Below are positions 33,566 through 42,030 of a stretch of 64,000 nucleotides of DNA, one piece after another. The stretch comes from Solitalea lacus. Lineage in GTDB: Bacteria > Bacteroidota > Bacteroidia > Sphingobacteriales > Sphingobacteriaceae. The notes under the pieces were generated by a model. That model did no database searches and had not been told where the DNA came from. It saw nothing but the letters and a program-made list of their open reading frames with translations. The position numbers and the translations under genes were made by a program. Position 1 is the stretch's first letter. Each line of letters starts with the position of its first letter. The DNA is taken from NCBI RefSeq assembly GCF_022014595.1, contig NZ_CP091740.1, positions 62,001 to 126,000 of the forward strand, in the 5' to 3' direction.

Positions 33566-34399
33566 ATGAAAACAGATGCGGAATTAAAACAATTGGTAAA
33601 AGAAAAATATACTGAAATTGCTTTGCAAGACAAGGAAACCAATATGAGTTCTTGTTGTGGTTCTGGCTGCTGCTCCACAGAAGTGTATAATATTATGAGC
33701 GAGGATTACACTCAACTGGAAGGTTATAATGCCGATTCAGACTTAGGATTAGGCTGTGGTTTGCCTACTGAATTTGCAAAAATTAAAAAGGGAGATGTGG
33801 TTATTGACCTTGGCTCAGGAGCAGGAAATGACTGCTTTGTTGCCCGCAGCTTTACGGGCGAAACCGGAAAAATAATCGGCATTGATTTTACCGAGGCCAT
33901 GATTAACAAAGCTCGTGAAAATGCTGAAAAGCTAGGTTTCAATAATGTGGAGTTTCGTTACGGCGATATCGAAAAAATGCCTGTTTCTTCAGCTACAGCT
34001 GATGTAATTGTAAGCAACTGTGTATTGAATTTAGTGCCAAACAAAGAAAACGTAATTAAAGAGATTTATCGTGTCTTAAAGCCCGGGGGACATTTCAGCA
34101 TTGCAGATATTGTTTTAGTTGGTGAGTTACCTGAAAGGATAAAACAAACGGCCGAAATGTATGCCGGTTGCGTGTCAGGAGCTATTCAAAAAAATGAATA
34201 CATAGGCTTAATTGATAAAGCTGGCTTTGAGAAAATTACTCTGCAAAAAGAAAAAGCAATTGTCATTCCTGATGATATACTTTCCAGCTATCTTTCACCT
34301 GAAGAAATTAAAACGTTCAAAGAAAGTAATACCGGAATTTACAGCGTAACTGTTTATGCTGAAAAACCTGACTATTGCTGCCAACCAGGATGTTGTTAG
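33566..34399 (+). CDS. arsM: Arsenite S-adenosylmethionine methyltransferase
   Basis: A 277-residue ArsM that methylates trivalent arsenic. SAM motif I is VIDLGSGAGNDCFVA (79-93). The three As-binding cysteines of the family are Cys64 (GLGCGLP), Cys152 (SNCVLNL) and Cys202 (AGCVSGA). Extra clusters CCGSGCC (30-36) and CCQPGCC (271-277) flank the enzyme at both ends. It follows arsR and its own operator copy. Methylated arsenicals may leave as volatile species or by the aquaglyceroporin. Confidence 0.96.
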   Translation: MKTDAELKQLVKEKYTEIALQDKETNMSSCCGSGCCSTEVYNIMSEDYTQLEGYNADSDLGLGCGLPTEFAKIKKGDVVIDLGSGAGNDCFVARSFTGETGKIIGIDFTEAMINKARENAEKLGFNNVEFRYGDIEKMPVSSATADVIVSNCVLNLVPNKENVIKEIYRVLKPGGHFSIADIVLVGELPERIKQTAEMYAGCVSGAIQKNEYIGLIDKAGFEKITLQKEKAIVIPDDILSSYLSPEEIKTFKESNTGIYSVTVYAEKPDYCCQPGCC

Positions 34400-34427
34400 A
34401 ACCTCATAACCAGTTAATTTTCATAAT

Positions 34428-34919
34428 ATGACCATTATTCCTATGCAGCCCGAACATTGGGAGGCTGTAAAAGCAATATACGAAGAGGGCATTGCTACCG
34501 ACAACGCCACCTTTCAGCTGTCGGCGCCAGACTGGGCCGAATGGGACCAGTCACATCTTAAGCATTGCAGACTAGTGATTATAGAAGATAATATTGTGAT
34601 GGGCTGGGCAGCCTTAACGCAAGTTTCCGACCGTTGCGTTTATGCAGGCGTTGCCGAAGTGAGCGTGTATGTTGCTGAAAAATACCGCGGCAACGGCATT
34701 GGAGCGCTTTTGTTAAATGAACTGGTGGCAGAGAGTGAAAAAAATGGCATCTGGACACTACAAGCAGGGATTTTCCCTGAAAACAAGGGCAGTTTAGCCT
34801 TACACCAAAAATTTGATTTCAGACTTGTTGGCAAACGAGAACGAATTGGCAAAATGAATGGTAAATGGCGTGATACATTGCTGTTAGAACGAAGAAGTAC
34901 CAAAGTAGGGATTGAATAA
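34428..34919 (+). CDS. GNAT acetyltransferase, ArsN1/phosphinothricin-type
   Basis: A 163-residue GNAT of the phosphinothricin-acetyltransferase-like family: YEEGIATDNATFQ (about 18-30), VAEVSVYVAEKYRGNGIGALLLNELV with the acetyl-CoA loop, and the tail KMNGKWRDTLLLERRS. In arsenic operons this family is called ArsN1 and acetylates the antibiotic arsinothricin. Location between arsM and the aquaporin, 3 bp before the latter, supports that. Acetylation of phosphinothricin or another amine is the alternative. Confidence 0.85.
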   Translation: MTIIPMQPEHWEAVKAIYEEGIATDNATFQLSAPDWAEWDQSHLKHCRLVIIEDNIVMGWAALTQVSDRCVYAGVAEVSVYVAEKYRGNGIGALLLNELVAESEKNGIWTLQAGIFPENKGSLALHQKFDFRLVGKRERIGKMNGKWRDTLLLERRSTKVGIE

Positions 34920-34922
34920 AAA

Positions 34923-35582
34923 ATGAGAAGATACCTTGCCGAATTAATTGGCACTTTTTGTCTGGTTTTTTGTGGAACCGGCGCAATTATTATTAATGAA
35001 TTAACCCAAGGAGCAGTTACACATGCAGGCATTGCCATCACTTTTGGACTGATTGTGGCCGCAATGATTTATGCTTTGGGCGAAATCTCACATGCACACA
35101 TCAACCCGGCAGTTACTTTGTCGATGGCTGTTAGCGGTCATTTACAGCGGAAAGATGTACTCCCCTATATCAGCTCACAAATTGTAGGTGCATTATTTGC
35201 AAGTATTACTCTTAAGGCATTATTTGCAAAAAGTGTATTACTAGGAACCACTTTGCCATCAGGGGGAGTTATGCAATCATTCATCCTAGAATTAATTTTG
35301 ACCTTTATTCTGATGCTAGTTATCCTGTTGGTGGCAAACTCTAAAAACAAGCAGTTCACAGGTTTGATAGTTGGAGGCGTTGTGCTGCTGGAGGCAATGT
35401 TTGCAGGCCCTATAAGTGGCGCCTCCATGAACCCTGCCCGATCAATTGCACCGGCAATTATTTCCAGTCATATTGAGCATTTATGGCTCTATATTGCGGC
35501 CCCTATCATTGGGGCTTTGCTCGCCACCGGAGCCTATAAGCTTATAACCATACAACCGGATATTAAAACAATTCAACTTTAA
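34923..35582 (+). CDS. MIP family channel (aquaglyceroporin), AqpS-like by context
   Basis: A 219-residue six-helix channel with both pore motifs, HINPAVT (Asn61) and SMNPARS (Asn170). It lies between arsN1-like and arsC with gaps of 3 and 13 bp. In Sinorhizobium meliloti the channel AqpS in a similar operon lets arsenite made by ArsC leave down its gradient. The same role is inferred here because no Acr3 or ArsB pump is encoded. Length is on the short side of the family. Confidence 0.9.
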   Translation: MRRYLAELIGTFCLVFCGTGAIIINELTQGAVTHAGIAITFGLIVAAMIYALGEISHAHINPAVTLSMAVSGHLQRKDVLPYISSQIVGALFASITLKALFAKSVLLGTTLPSGGVMQSFILELILTFILMLVILLVANSKNKQFTGLIVGGVVLLEAMFAGPISGASMNPARSIAPAIISSHIEHLWLYIAAPIIGALLATGAYKLITIQPDIKTIQL

Positions 35583-35595
35583 ACTTTTAAGCCAA

Positions 35596-36012
35596 ATGAA
35601 AAAAATATTGGTGCTTTGTACCGGCAATTCATGCCGCAGCCAAATGGCGCATGGCTATCTAGAACATTTTGCAGGCAATAAAGCCGAGGTATTTAGTGCC
35701 GGAGTGGAAACACATGGTATTAACACTAAAGCGGTGGCTGCGATGGCCGAAGATGGCATCGATATTTCTAATCATACATCAAACAATGTAGATGAGTATG
35801 CAGGCATTGATTTCGACTATGTGATTACCGTTTGTGATAATGCAAAAGAACGCTGCCCGGTGTTTCCTTCAAACGCTAAAAAGTTCCATTACAATTTTCC
35901 TGATCCGGCCAAACTTCCCGGTGATTACGAGCAAAACCGCGAAGCATTTCTCCATACCCGCAATCTGATTAAAGATTATGTTTTAAAATTTATTGATCAG
36001 GAATTGAACTAA
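35596..36012 (+). CDS. arsC: Arsenate reductase, low-molecular-weight phosphatase type
   Basis: A 138-residue thioredoxin-coupled arsenate reductase. The P-loop VLCTGNSCRS contains nucleophile Cys8 in a CX5R motif, and Cys80 and Cys87 (VCDNAKERCPVF) form the relay disulfide, matching Cys10/82/89 of Staphylococcus ArsC. It reduces As(V) to As(III), the form handled by ArsM, ArsR and the channel. It closes the operon before a bidirectional terminator. Confidence 0.95.
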   Translation: MKKILVLCTGNSCRSQMAHGYLEHFAGNKAEVFSAGVETHGINTKAVAAMAEDGIDISNHTSNNVDEYAGIDFDYVITVCDNAKERCPVFPSNAKKFHYNFPDPAKLPGDYEQNREAFLHTRNLIKDYVLKFIDQELN

Positions 36013-36017
36013 ATGAA

Positions 36018-36051
36018 AAACAAGCTCATGCTAATCAACATGAGCTTGTTT
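36018..36051. terminator. Bidirectional terminator after arsC
   Basis: AAACAAGCTCATG (36018-36030) and CATGAGCTTGTTT (36039-36051) form a perfect 13-bp stem with an 8-base loop, between convergent genes. Confidence 0.88.
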
Positions 36052-36065
36052 TATATTTAATTAGC

Positions 36066-36815
36066 CTATTTGGGTAAACTATAAGTAATGTTTCCCTGCG
36101 GGTCCAAAAAATTCAGCTTTGCCGTCCCATTTGAATCAACGAGCAGCTGAAGCCGTGGTTTACCCATGCGGTCGGCAAGCGTTACCATGGCTGTTTTACT
36201 ATCGTCTTTGCCTACAAAAATTCGCTGAGCGTAGGCCTTCTCCCCTTTCCTTGGCTCCATTAGCTTCTTTAACAGCTCTTCTTTTGCCGGACCATCAGGA
36301 AGCTTTTGTGCTTTTTTATATTCGGCACGCCAATCCCAAAACGCTGGTGCAGTTTGCCAATCATCAACATGCAAACCGGTGTGCTGATCGCCATTCTCAT
36401 CAGAATAGGTAAGGTAGAGCACCTGGTTCTGGTTATACTGATCAAAAGAAAGATGACCAGTGGCGTGATATTTACCACTACTGTCCCTGCCACCCATGAA
36501 TACCAACCCGCCATTTTCTGTGCCTTCGTCATTATAAAAGACCAGACCGGGTCTGTTACCACCTGGAATAGGAGGTGTAATGGGCTTACCATAGGCAAAA
36601 TTTTCCGGCGACCTACTTTTGTTGGAAATAACCATTCGCAATTGGCCATTATCTTCTACAACATTAATACGTTCCACAGAAATTTCTTTAAAACGAGTGA
36701 TACCTGAACCGGTAAACGCAAACAGGGCGACAGAAACAAAAAACAGAGTTGAGATACCTGCATACCATTTAAGCCGAACCATTTCTTTTTGCATTTTGGC
36801 TAATCTTTCTTCCAT
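36066..36815 (-). CDS. Membrane-anchored protein of unknown function
   Basis: A 249-residue protein with a short cytoplasmic start, one membrane helix (about 18-36) and a strand-rich extracytoplasmic domain. Repeated motifs VVEDNGQLRMVISN, PGLVFYNDEGTENGGLVFMG and KPRLQLLVDSNGTAKLNFLD look like successive beta-hairpins of a similar repeat. I recognise no named family. It is convergent with arsC, beyond the terminator, and is not obviously arsenic-related. Confidence 0.74.
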   Translation of the reverse strand: MEERLAKMQKEMVRLKWYAGISTLFFVSVALFAFTGSGITRFKEISVERINVVEDNGQLRMVISNKSRSPENFAYGKPITPPIPGGNRPGLVFYNDEGTENGGLVFMGGRDSSGKYHATGHLSFDQYNQNQVLYLTYSDENGDQHTGLHVDDWQTAPAFWDWRAEYKKAQKLPDGPAKEELLKKLMEPRKGEKAYAQRIFVGKDDSKTAMVTLADRMGKPRLQLLVDSNGTAKLNFLDPQGNITYSLPK

Positions 36816-36926
36816 AATAGTTTATTAAGATGTTAATTTTTGATGAGGGCCAAAGATAGCTGCAAATACCTAATTGAAAATAGTGTAAGCGAAGTGACAA
36901 TTGAAAATGCTGAAGATGAGAACGCC

Positions 36927-37211
36927 TTACTTTACGATGTATTTTGTTTTGTTAAGATTTCCAATGCTCTCAAACATATTCAATTCGATTCCTTTTTTTA
37001 AATCTCTGCTTGCGGTTGCAGAAGATAAATCTTTAAAAACATTCATGTAATCCTTTCTTGTAAATTCTTTTAAACCAAGTTTTAGAAAATATTCCAGCCT
37101 ATCAACATCTTTTAAAATTCTATTATTGTAGTTAAGTAAACTTTCTAACGATTTCTCAATTACGCCAAGCATATACTCAATAAAGCAAGTTGACTGAGCT
37201 AATTTGTTCAT
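36927..37211 (-). CDS. Orphan winged-helix fragment resembling the Fic C-terminal domain
   Basis: A 94-residue protein. The C-terminal half (YMNVFKDLSSATASRDLKK, then TKYIVK) resembles the winged-helix domain that ends many Fic/DOC proteins, where ATA(S/T)RDL is the recognition helix. The Fic catalytic HPFxxGNGR motif is absent, and no Fic domain is seen upstream. It may be a stand-alone regulator or the remainder of a decayed Fic gene. Confidence 0.5.
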   Translation of the reverse strand: MNKLAQSTCFIEYMLGVIEKSLESLLNYNNRILKDVDRLEYFLKLGLKEFTRKDYMNVFKDLSSATASRDLKKGIELNMFESIGNLNKTKYIVK

Positions 37212-37317
37212 TAGATGATTTTTTACACCGCGAAACTATCGGCTGTATATAATCAGGGTTTTAGCGTGATTTTAAATTACTGTTAAGGCAAAATTTGGAA
37301 TGATTATAAACAAACAG

Positions 37318-37342
37318 GGCCATTCTCGATTAAAGAACGGCC
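37318..37342 (-). terminator. Terminator-like hairpin after the START-like protein gene
   Basis: GGCCATTC (37318-37325) and GAACGGCC (37335-37342) pair with one mismatch. The minus strand continues TGTTTGTTTAT. It is about 45 bp past the stop of the gene at 37388. Confidence 0.5.
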
Positions 37343-37387
37343 ACTGCCTATTAATTTAAACCTTACAACTACTAAAAACTATTTTTC

Positions 37388-37933
37388 CTAATTCATCTTC
37401 ATTGCCGGAATTGCATTATTGAACAGATTGGCCATTCCAGACAGGTAAACTTCAGCTTCTTTGGTTAATTGCTCCACCAAACTCATTTTTGCATCCTTAT
37501 TACCTTCAATTCTTGCCAACCATTTTACTTCGGTATTGCCGTTATTATCTTTTGTAAATACTGCTATTGACACTTTTTCAATCCCTTTCGGCAGTGATTC
37601 ATCTTTAAACCTATAGGCCATAAATTTATACCGCTGATCTATCTGATCAATTTGTTCCTTACGTTTCGCACCGTCTGAAAAGGTAAGCACACGATCATAA
37701 GGAAGTGATGTTCCTATAATTTCTACTGACTTAACCGTCCCCTTTCCGTATACAGTTATTTCTTTTAAGTTTGACAATAAGTCCCAAACTGCATCTTGCT
37801 CAGCTTTTACTGTTGCAATTTTTGACACATCCCAACTTACTTGTTGTGCGGCCGCCATTTGAGCTTGTGCAGGTTTAGGACTGGCAATTACGATTAACCC
37901 CAAGAGAACGATTAAACTGATTATTTTCTTCAT
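37388..37933 (-). CDS. Exported SRPBCC (START-like) family protein
   Basis: A 181-residue protein with signal peptide MKKIISLIVLLGLIVIASP; the ATG at 37933 is preferred over 37984 because it places the signal first. The mature part follows the SRPBCC pattern: VSWDVSKIATVKAEQDAVWDLLSNL at the start, a central strand set with GTSLPYDRVLTFSDG, and a long C-terminal helix. Such proteins bind hydrophobic ligands. It is 79 bp downstream of the TlpA-like gene and may share its transcript. Confidence 0.8.
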   Translation of the reverse strand: MKKIISLIVLLGLIVIASPKPAQAQMAAAQQVSWDVSKIATVKAEQDAVWDLLSNLKEITVYGKGTVKSVEIIGTSLPYDRVLTFSDGAKRKEQIDQIDQRYKFMAYRFKDESLPKGIEKVSIAVFTKDNNGNTEVKWLARIEGNKDAKMSLVEQLTKEAEVYLSGMANLFNNAIPAMKMN

Positions 37934-38012
37934 TTTCTGAATTGATTGGATTAAAAGAAGGGGCCGTTTTGCCGACCCCAACATTGATTTAGGTTATATG
38001 AAAAAGAAGCTC

Positions 38013-39176
38013 TTAGATTCCGAATATCTCTTTAAGTTTTTTGTCAAGGCTTTCTCCTCTTAAGTTTTTCTCAATGATTCTGCCTTCTTTATCTAATAGT
38101 ACCAGATAAGGAATACCACTAAACAGATACGAGCTCATAACAGGTTTTGAATCTTGGGCATTAATTTGTGGCCAGGCCATTTTCTCCTCATCCATCGCTT
38201 TTTTCCATTTTTCAGGCTGGGCGTCTACTGATACGGCCAAAATCTCTAATCCTTTATCTTTATATTTTTTATATACTTCTTTTAAGTGTGGGATTTCTTG
38301 GCGACAAGGACCACACCATGATGCCCAAAAATCAACAATAACATATTTTCCTTTAAAGTCTTTTGGTCCCCATTTTTTACCATTAAGATCAGGATAAGCA
38401 AAATCAGGAGCCGCTTTACCATTAGCAATCTTTTCCGTTTGGGCCTTAGCCGCAGCCATTTCTTTTTTAGTAGCTTTGGCTTGTTGCAGATTTGGATACT
38501 TCTCTATCAAATTATCCAAAACACTCATTACAAATGGTTCATCAGCTTTTCCTCTGAGACCATTCAATGCATAAAGTACAGTAGGCTTGTCTTTGTATAT
38601 TTCAACAATATTGCGAATTCTTGCCTTAACGTCACTGTTTAAACTATCGATAGTACGTTTTACACTCGCCACCCATAGTGAATCTTTAGCCTGTTCTGCT
38701 TTATACAGCTGATTATATAGAAGAATTGTTGACTGATAATTGCGATAATTAACGAAGTTAGTGTGATTGACTACATCATTATCTGCTGATCCTTCAATAC
38801 GAATGTAAGGAGGGTTCTTTACTATTCTTTTTGCCGTATCGATACCACGGAAATTGATCTTCAGATCATCTTTGTCGGCCCAAAAATCAATCCGATCCAT
38901 ATAATAAACCCTTACCTGATAAAAATCGGGCTTATTGGTATTGATGGTGAACTTAAAGGTATTGTTGGCATCAAGCGCAGTGCTATCCATAGCCTTAAAA
39001 GCCTTAGCAAATCCATCGCCAACATACTGCCCCAGATAAATCTTATACTTACCTGTAGGATCAGGGAACTTCACTTTGCCTGTTACTGTAATCTGCTTAT
39101 TGCTTTGAGCATATAACGCTCCGGCACTCATTAGTGCAAGTGTAAGAGCTAGTACTTTTTTAATTGACTGTTTCAC
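38013..39176 (-). CDS. TlpA-like thioredoxin-fold protein with N-terminal DUF4369-like domain
   Basis: A 387-residue exported thiol-disulfide protein with signal peptide ending near residue 23. The N-terminal half (about 28-230) is a strand-plus-helix region of the DUF4369 type. The C-terminal thioredoxin domain holds VIVDFWASWCGPCRQE with the CGPC redox centre near residue 287-290 and the cis-Pro at SGIPYLVLLD. It acts in the periplasm, probably reducing disulfides. It follows a second thioredoxin gene and the SusC/SusD genes. Confidence 0.9.
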   Translation of the reverse strand: MKQSIKKVLALTLALMSAGALYAQSNKQITVTGKVKFPDPTGKYKIYLGQYVGDGFAKAFKAMDSTALDANNTFKFTINTNKPDFYQVRVYYMDRIDFWADKDDLKINFRGIDTAKRIVKNPPYIRIEGSADNDVVNHTNFVNYRNYQSTILLYNQLYKAEQAKDSLWVASVKRTIDSLNSDVKARIRNIVEIYKDKPTVLYALNGLRGKADEPFVMSVLDNLIEKYPNLQQAKATKKEMAAAKAQTEKIANGKAAPDFAYPDLNGKKWGPKDFKGKYVIVDFWASWCGPCRQEIPHLKEVYKKYKDKGLEILAVSVDAQPEKWKKAMDEEKMAWPQINAQDSKPVMSSYLFSGIPYLVLLDKEGRIIEKNLRGESLDKKLKEIFGI

Positions 39177-39217
39177 TTCTATAAAATCTATATTGTTATT
39201 ATTTAGTTTACTATTCT

Positions 39218-40426
39218 CTATTCTTTCATCAGTGGGGGAGTCATAGTGCCTTTAGCCGCAGCTTCCTTTCTTAAACTTTCTGAACTTAAGGCAAACGCCT
39301 GTGCCTCTTTATCTTTCCCTAGTTTTCTATTGGCCATTTTTCGTAAATCGGAAACCAGTATTTGGGTAAACAGGTCATTCGTATTCTTACTATAGTAATC
39401 GGCCCATTTTAGTGCGTTATTACAATATGCTACAGGGGCGTTTTTGACCATTTCCATAGCGGGCCATAAAATTGACTGCGAATTAATTTTGAGTTGATCT
39501 GATTGATTAATTGTCTTATCCATTAAGGTACAAAACTGATCCCACTGACCTTTACTTGAAAACTGTACTAAATGCAATGAAAACAATGTATTTTGATATG
39601 CTGGATTATTGGCCAAAAGGCTTTCCATATCCTTTGCTTTAATTTCTGCCTCTTCAATACCATTTTTTGTTGAATATGCCTTCTTTAATGCACCTGTTGT
39701 AGTTCCAAATACCTTATAAAAGTAGGAGTCCACCTTTCCTTTACCGTACAGAGCATATAAATCGTTTGAACGATTGAACAGGTATTTAAATGCAGTAGAG
39801 CTATTGTCAAGTAGATAACGAGTTATTAACTCCCAGTTCTTACTTTCCATTAACGACTCCTGTGGCTGTGCATCGAAATACACTTTGGCTACTTCACCCA
39901 ATTTGACATGCTCATAAGCAGTTTCTAATGCCTTCATATAAGCCATTGCTGTTTCCTTTGAATGATCTCCTTTATTGAATTTCATTGCAAGGCCAGTAAC
40001 CGTTGTATTCGGATTCAATGCCTTACGCGACTCTGCCATAAACTCACCAACCGGCGCAGAGCCAACAATTTTATGCACCACATTCCCTCCTCCATCAATA
40101 AACATTAAGGTTGGATATGCACTTACACCAAACTTATCTTTCAACTGAGGGCCTTCCCCTTTCTCCATATCAACTTTTAAATTAACAAAGGTTTGATTGA
40201 AGAAATCTGCAACACTATCTGTTTTGAAAACCGTATTAGACATAACCTTACACGGTCCGCACCAAGAAGTATATGCATCAAAAAAGATTAATTTATTCTG
40301 CTTTTTAGCTTCAGCCAATACCTCCTTAAAAGGAACATCGTGTTTAAAATTAATCTCCCGATTTTGGGCATTTGCAGCCGTTAGCATTGCAGTGCTAATT
40401 AGGGCTGTGATTAAAAATTTATTCAT
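39218..40426 (-). CDS. Exported thioredoxin-family protein
   Basis: A 402-residue protein with signal peptide MNKFLITALISTAMLTAANA. The thioredoxin domain comes first (about 25-130) with FFDAYTSWCGPCKVMSN and cis-Pro VSAYPTLMFID. A helical C-terminal region of ~260 residues follows that I cannot name. The opposite domain order to its downstream partner, and shared orientation, suggest two different periplasmic reductases working in the same locus. Confidence 0.88.
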   Translation of the reverse strand: MNKFLITALISTAMLTAANAQNREINFKHDVPFKEVLAEAKKQNKLIFFDAYTSWCGPCKVMSNTVFKTDSVADFFNQTFVNLKVDMEKGEGPQLKDKFGVSAYPTLMFIDGGGNVVHKIVGSAPVGEFMAESRKALNPNTTVTGLAMKFNKGDHSKETAMAYMKALETAYEHVKLGEVAKVYFDAQPQESLMESKNWELITRYLLDNSSTAFKYLFNRSNDLYALYGKGKVDSYFYKVFGTTTGALKKAYSTKNGIEEAEIKAKDMESLLANNPAYQNTLFSLHLVQFSSKGQWDQFCTLMDKTINQSDQLKINSQSILWPAMEMVKNAPVAYCNNALKWADYYSKNTNDLFTQILVSDLRKMANRKLGKDKEAQAFALSSESLRKEAAAKGTMTPPLMKE

Positions 40427-40508
40427 TCTACAAGTGGTTTTTAATAACCCTACCCGGGTTTTGGATTAAGTATAAACTTGCGATAGGCCTAATTTTTAAA
40501 CAATAGAA

Positions 40509-40537
40509 GCGGGGTCGGAATCATAAAGTGACCCCGC
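40509..40537 (-). terminator. Stem-loop between the SusD gene and the thioredoxin genes
   Basis: GCGGGGTC (40509-40516) and GACCCCGC (40530-40537) form a perfect 8-bp GC-rich stem, 27 bp past the susD stop. The minus strand then reads TTCTATTGTTT. It may end or trim the susCD message. Confidence 0.6.
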
Positions 40538-40563
40538 ATTCGTTTATTGATTGGTTTAGATTT

Positions 40564-41991
40564 TTATTGTACGTATCCCGGATTTTGTTTAATCAATCCC
40601 ATTGAGATATCAATCTCTTTTTGAGGAATTGGGAACACATTTTTATTTGCAGGTATTTCTGCATTAATTGGCATGTTGTTTCTTAGTCGGTCAAAACGAT
40701 CATGACCTTCAAAAGCCAGCTCCCATTTACGCTCTTGCAAAATGGCTTTTACCAAATCAGCCCCGTCGGTAAAGCTTGTAGTTGTAAAAGGTACAGGTTT
40801 GTTTCCAGCAGGAAATGCCCGTTGATGTATCAGATTAAGCATATCAACGGCAGACTGTACATTACCATCGCGCTTGGCTAATGCTTCAGCTTTATTTAAA
40901 ATTACTTCAGCCAAACGAATGACCATTAAGTTATCATAAAGCGATGGATGTGTATATTTGGAAGTAATGAATCTGTTTATACCGCTAACTGCTTTAATAG
41001 TTATCATCGCCGATTTTCTGATATCAGTTGCAGCAAAAGAGGCTACAAATTGAGGATCAATAAATGTAGTTCCCGTTCCTGTAAAAGTCTTATGAGTCGT
41101 ACTACTATTTAAATAAGCATTCCAACTAACCGGATAACCATAGACTACCTCTTTATCAAACTTGATATTAAGTGGTGCATTATTAGTTTGAACCACTGAG
41201 CTGTTATTAGGAAAAATAGTAGCTGGACTAGCTGCTAACACAAACGTCGGATCAGCTAACACATCATCAGCCACTTGAATTGCTTTATTATACTGACCCA
41301 GATAAAGATATACACGTGACAGAAATGCTTTTCCTACTGATTTAGTAGCACGGGCATGTAAATCGATGTTTGCAGTTGTAGTTGGAAGGTCAGGAAGTGC
41401 TTCTTCCAGATCTTTTACTACCCTATCCAACACCTCTTTATTGGCAGAACGAGGCAATAATTGACTTTCATCATATCGTTCAAAAGCATCCAATCGCAGC
41501 GGAACACCTAACTTATTAGCTCCATTTATACCAAATGCATCATCCCCATAAAGCGTAATCAATCTAAAATAACTAAATGCGCGTAAAAACTTAGCCTCAG
41601 CAATAAACTGTTTTTTGGCACTCTCATCATATTTCCCAATTGAAGGCAAGCGATTTATCACTACATCAGCAATATTTATAATTTTATAGTGCGCACTCCA
41701 TATATTAAAGGCTTCATCATTTTTAGAGTCAATACTGCCTGTATAATAGTTATTAAGGGTACCAGTTGCAATACCGGTGCTCATATCTGCCAGGTTTATC
41801 ACACTGCGTTCAACTAAGAACTGCTCGTAATAACCTCCTATTAATAGCCGTTCAGTTGTAACCTTATTTTCAAGCAAAGCAGCTTCAGTAAGATTATTCT
41901 CTGGTCGCAGATCCAATTTTTTATCACAAGCACTTGTTGCTAACAGGGCCACCAGAGATAAGCAAACGGTATTTTTATATAAAGATTTCAT
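40564..41991 (-). CDS. SusD/RagB family outer-membrane lipoprotein
   Basis: A 475-residue substrate-binding lipoprotein with lipobox TSAC near residue 22. TPR-like helices of the SusD fold are seen at AKFLRAFSYFRLITLYGDD and GKAFLSRVYLYLGQYNKAIQVAD, and the C-terminal block RKWELAFEGHDRFDRLRN is the family signature. It forms the lid of the SusC transporter on the cell surface. It lies 39 bp downstream of the SusC gene. Confidence 0.95.
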   Translation of the reverse strand: MKSLYKNTVCLSLVALLATSACDKKLDLRPENNLTEAALLENKVTTERLLIGGYYEQFLVERSVINLADMSTGIATGTLNNYYTGSIDSKNDEAFNIWSAHYKIINIADVVINRLPSIGKYDESAKKQFIAEAKFLRAFSYFRLITLYGDDAFGINGANKLGVPLRLDAFERYDESQLLPRSANKEVLDRVVKDLEEALPDLPTTTANIDLHARATKSVGKAFLSRVYLYLGQYNKAIQVADDVLADPTFVLAASPATIFPNNSSVVQTNNAPLNIKFDKEVVYGYPVSWNAYLNSSTTHKTFTGTGTTFIDPQFVASFAATDIRKSAMITIKAVSGINRFITSKYTHPSLYDNLMVIRLAEVILNKAEALAKRDGNVQSAVDMLNLIHQRAFPAGNKPVPFTTTSFTDGADLVKAILQERKWELAFEGHDRFDRLRNNMPINAEIPANKNVFPIPQKEIDISMGLIKQNPGYVQ

Positions 41992-42030
41992 AATTCTCCT
42001 TGATTAAATTAGTATTCAACAACTACTTAA

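Noticed and set aside
36119-36828. Plus-strand ORFs opposite the membrane-anchored protein at 36066-36815
   Set aside because: Shadow frames of a gene with a clear membrane helix and beta-repeat pattern; they lack features of their own.
37388-37984. Start of the SRPBCC protein at 37984
   Set aside because: It would place 17 residues before a perfect signal peptide that begins at the ATG at 37933.
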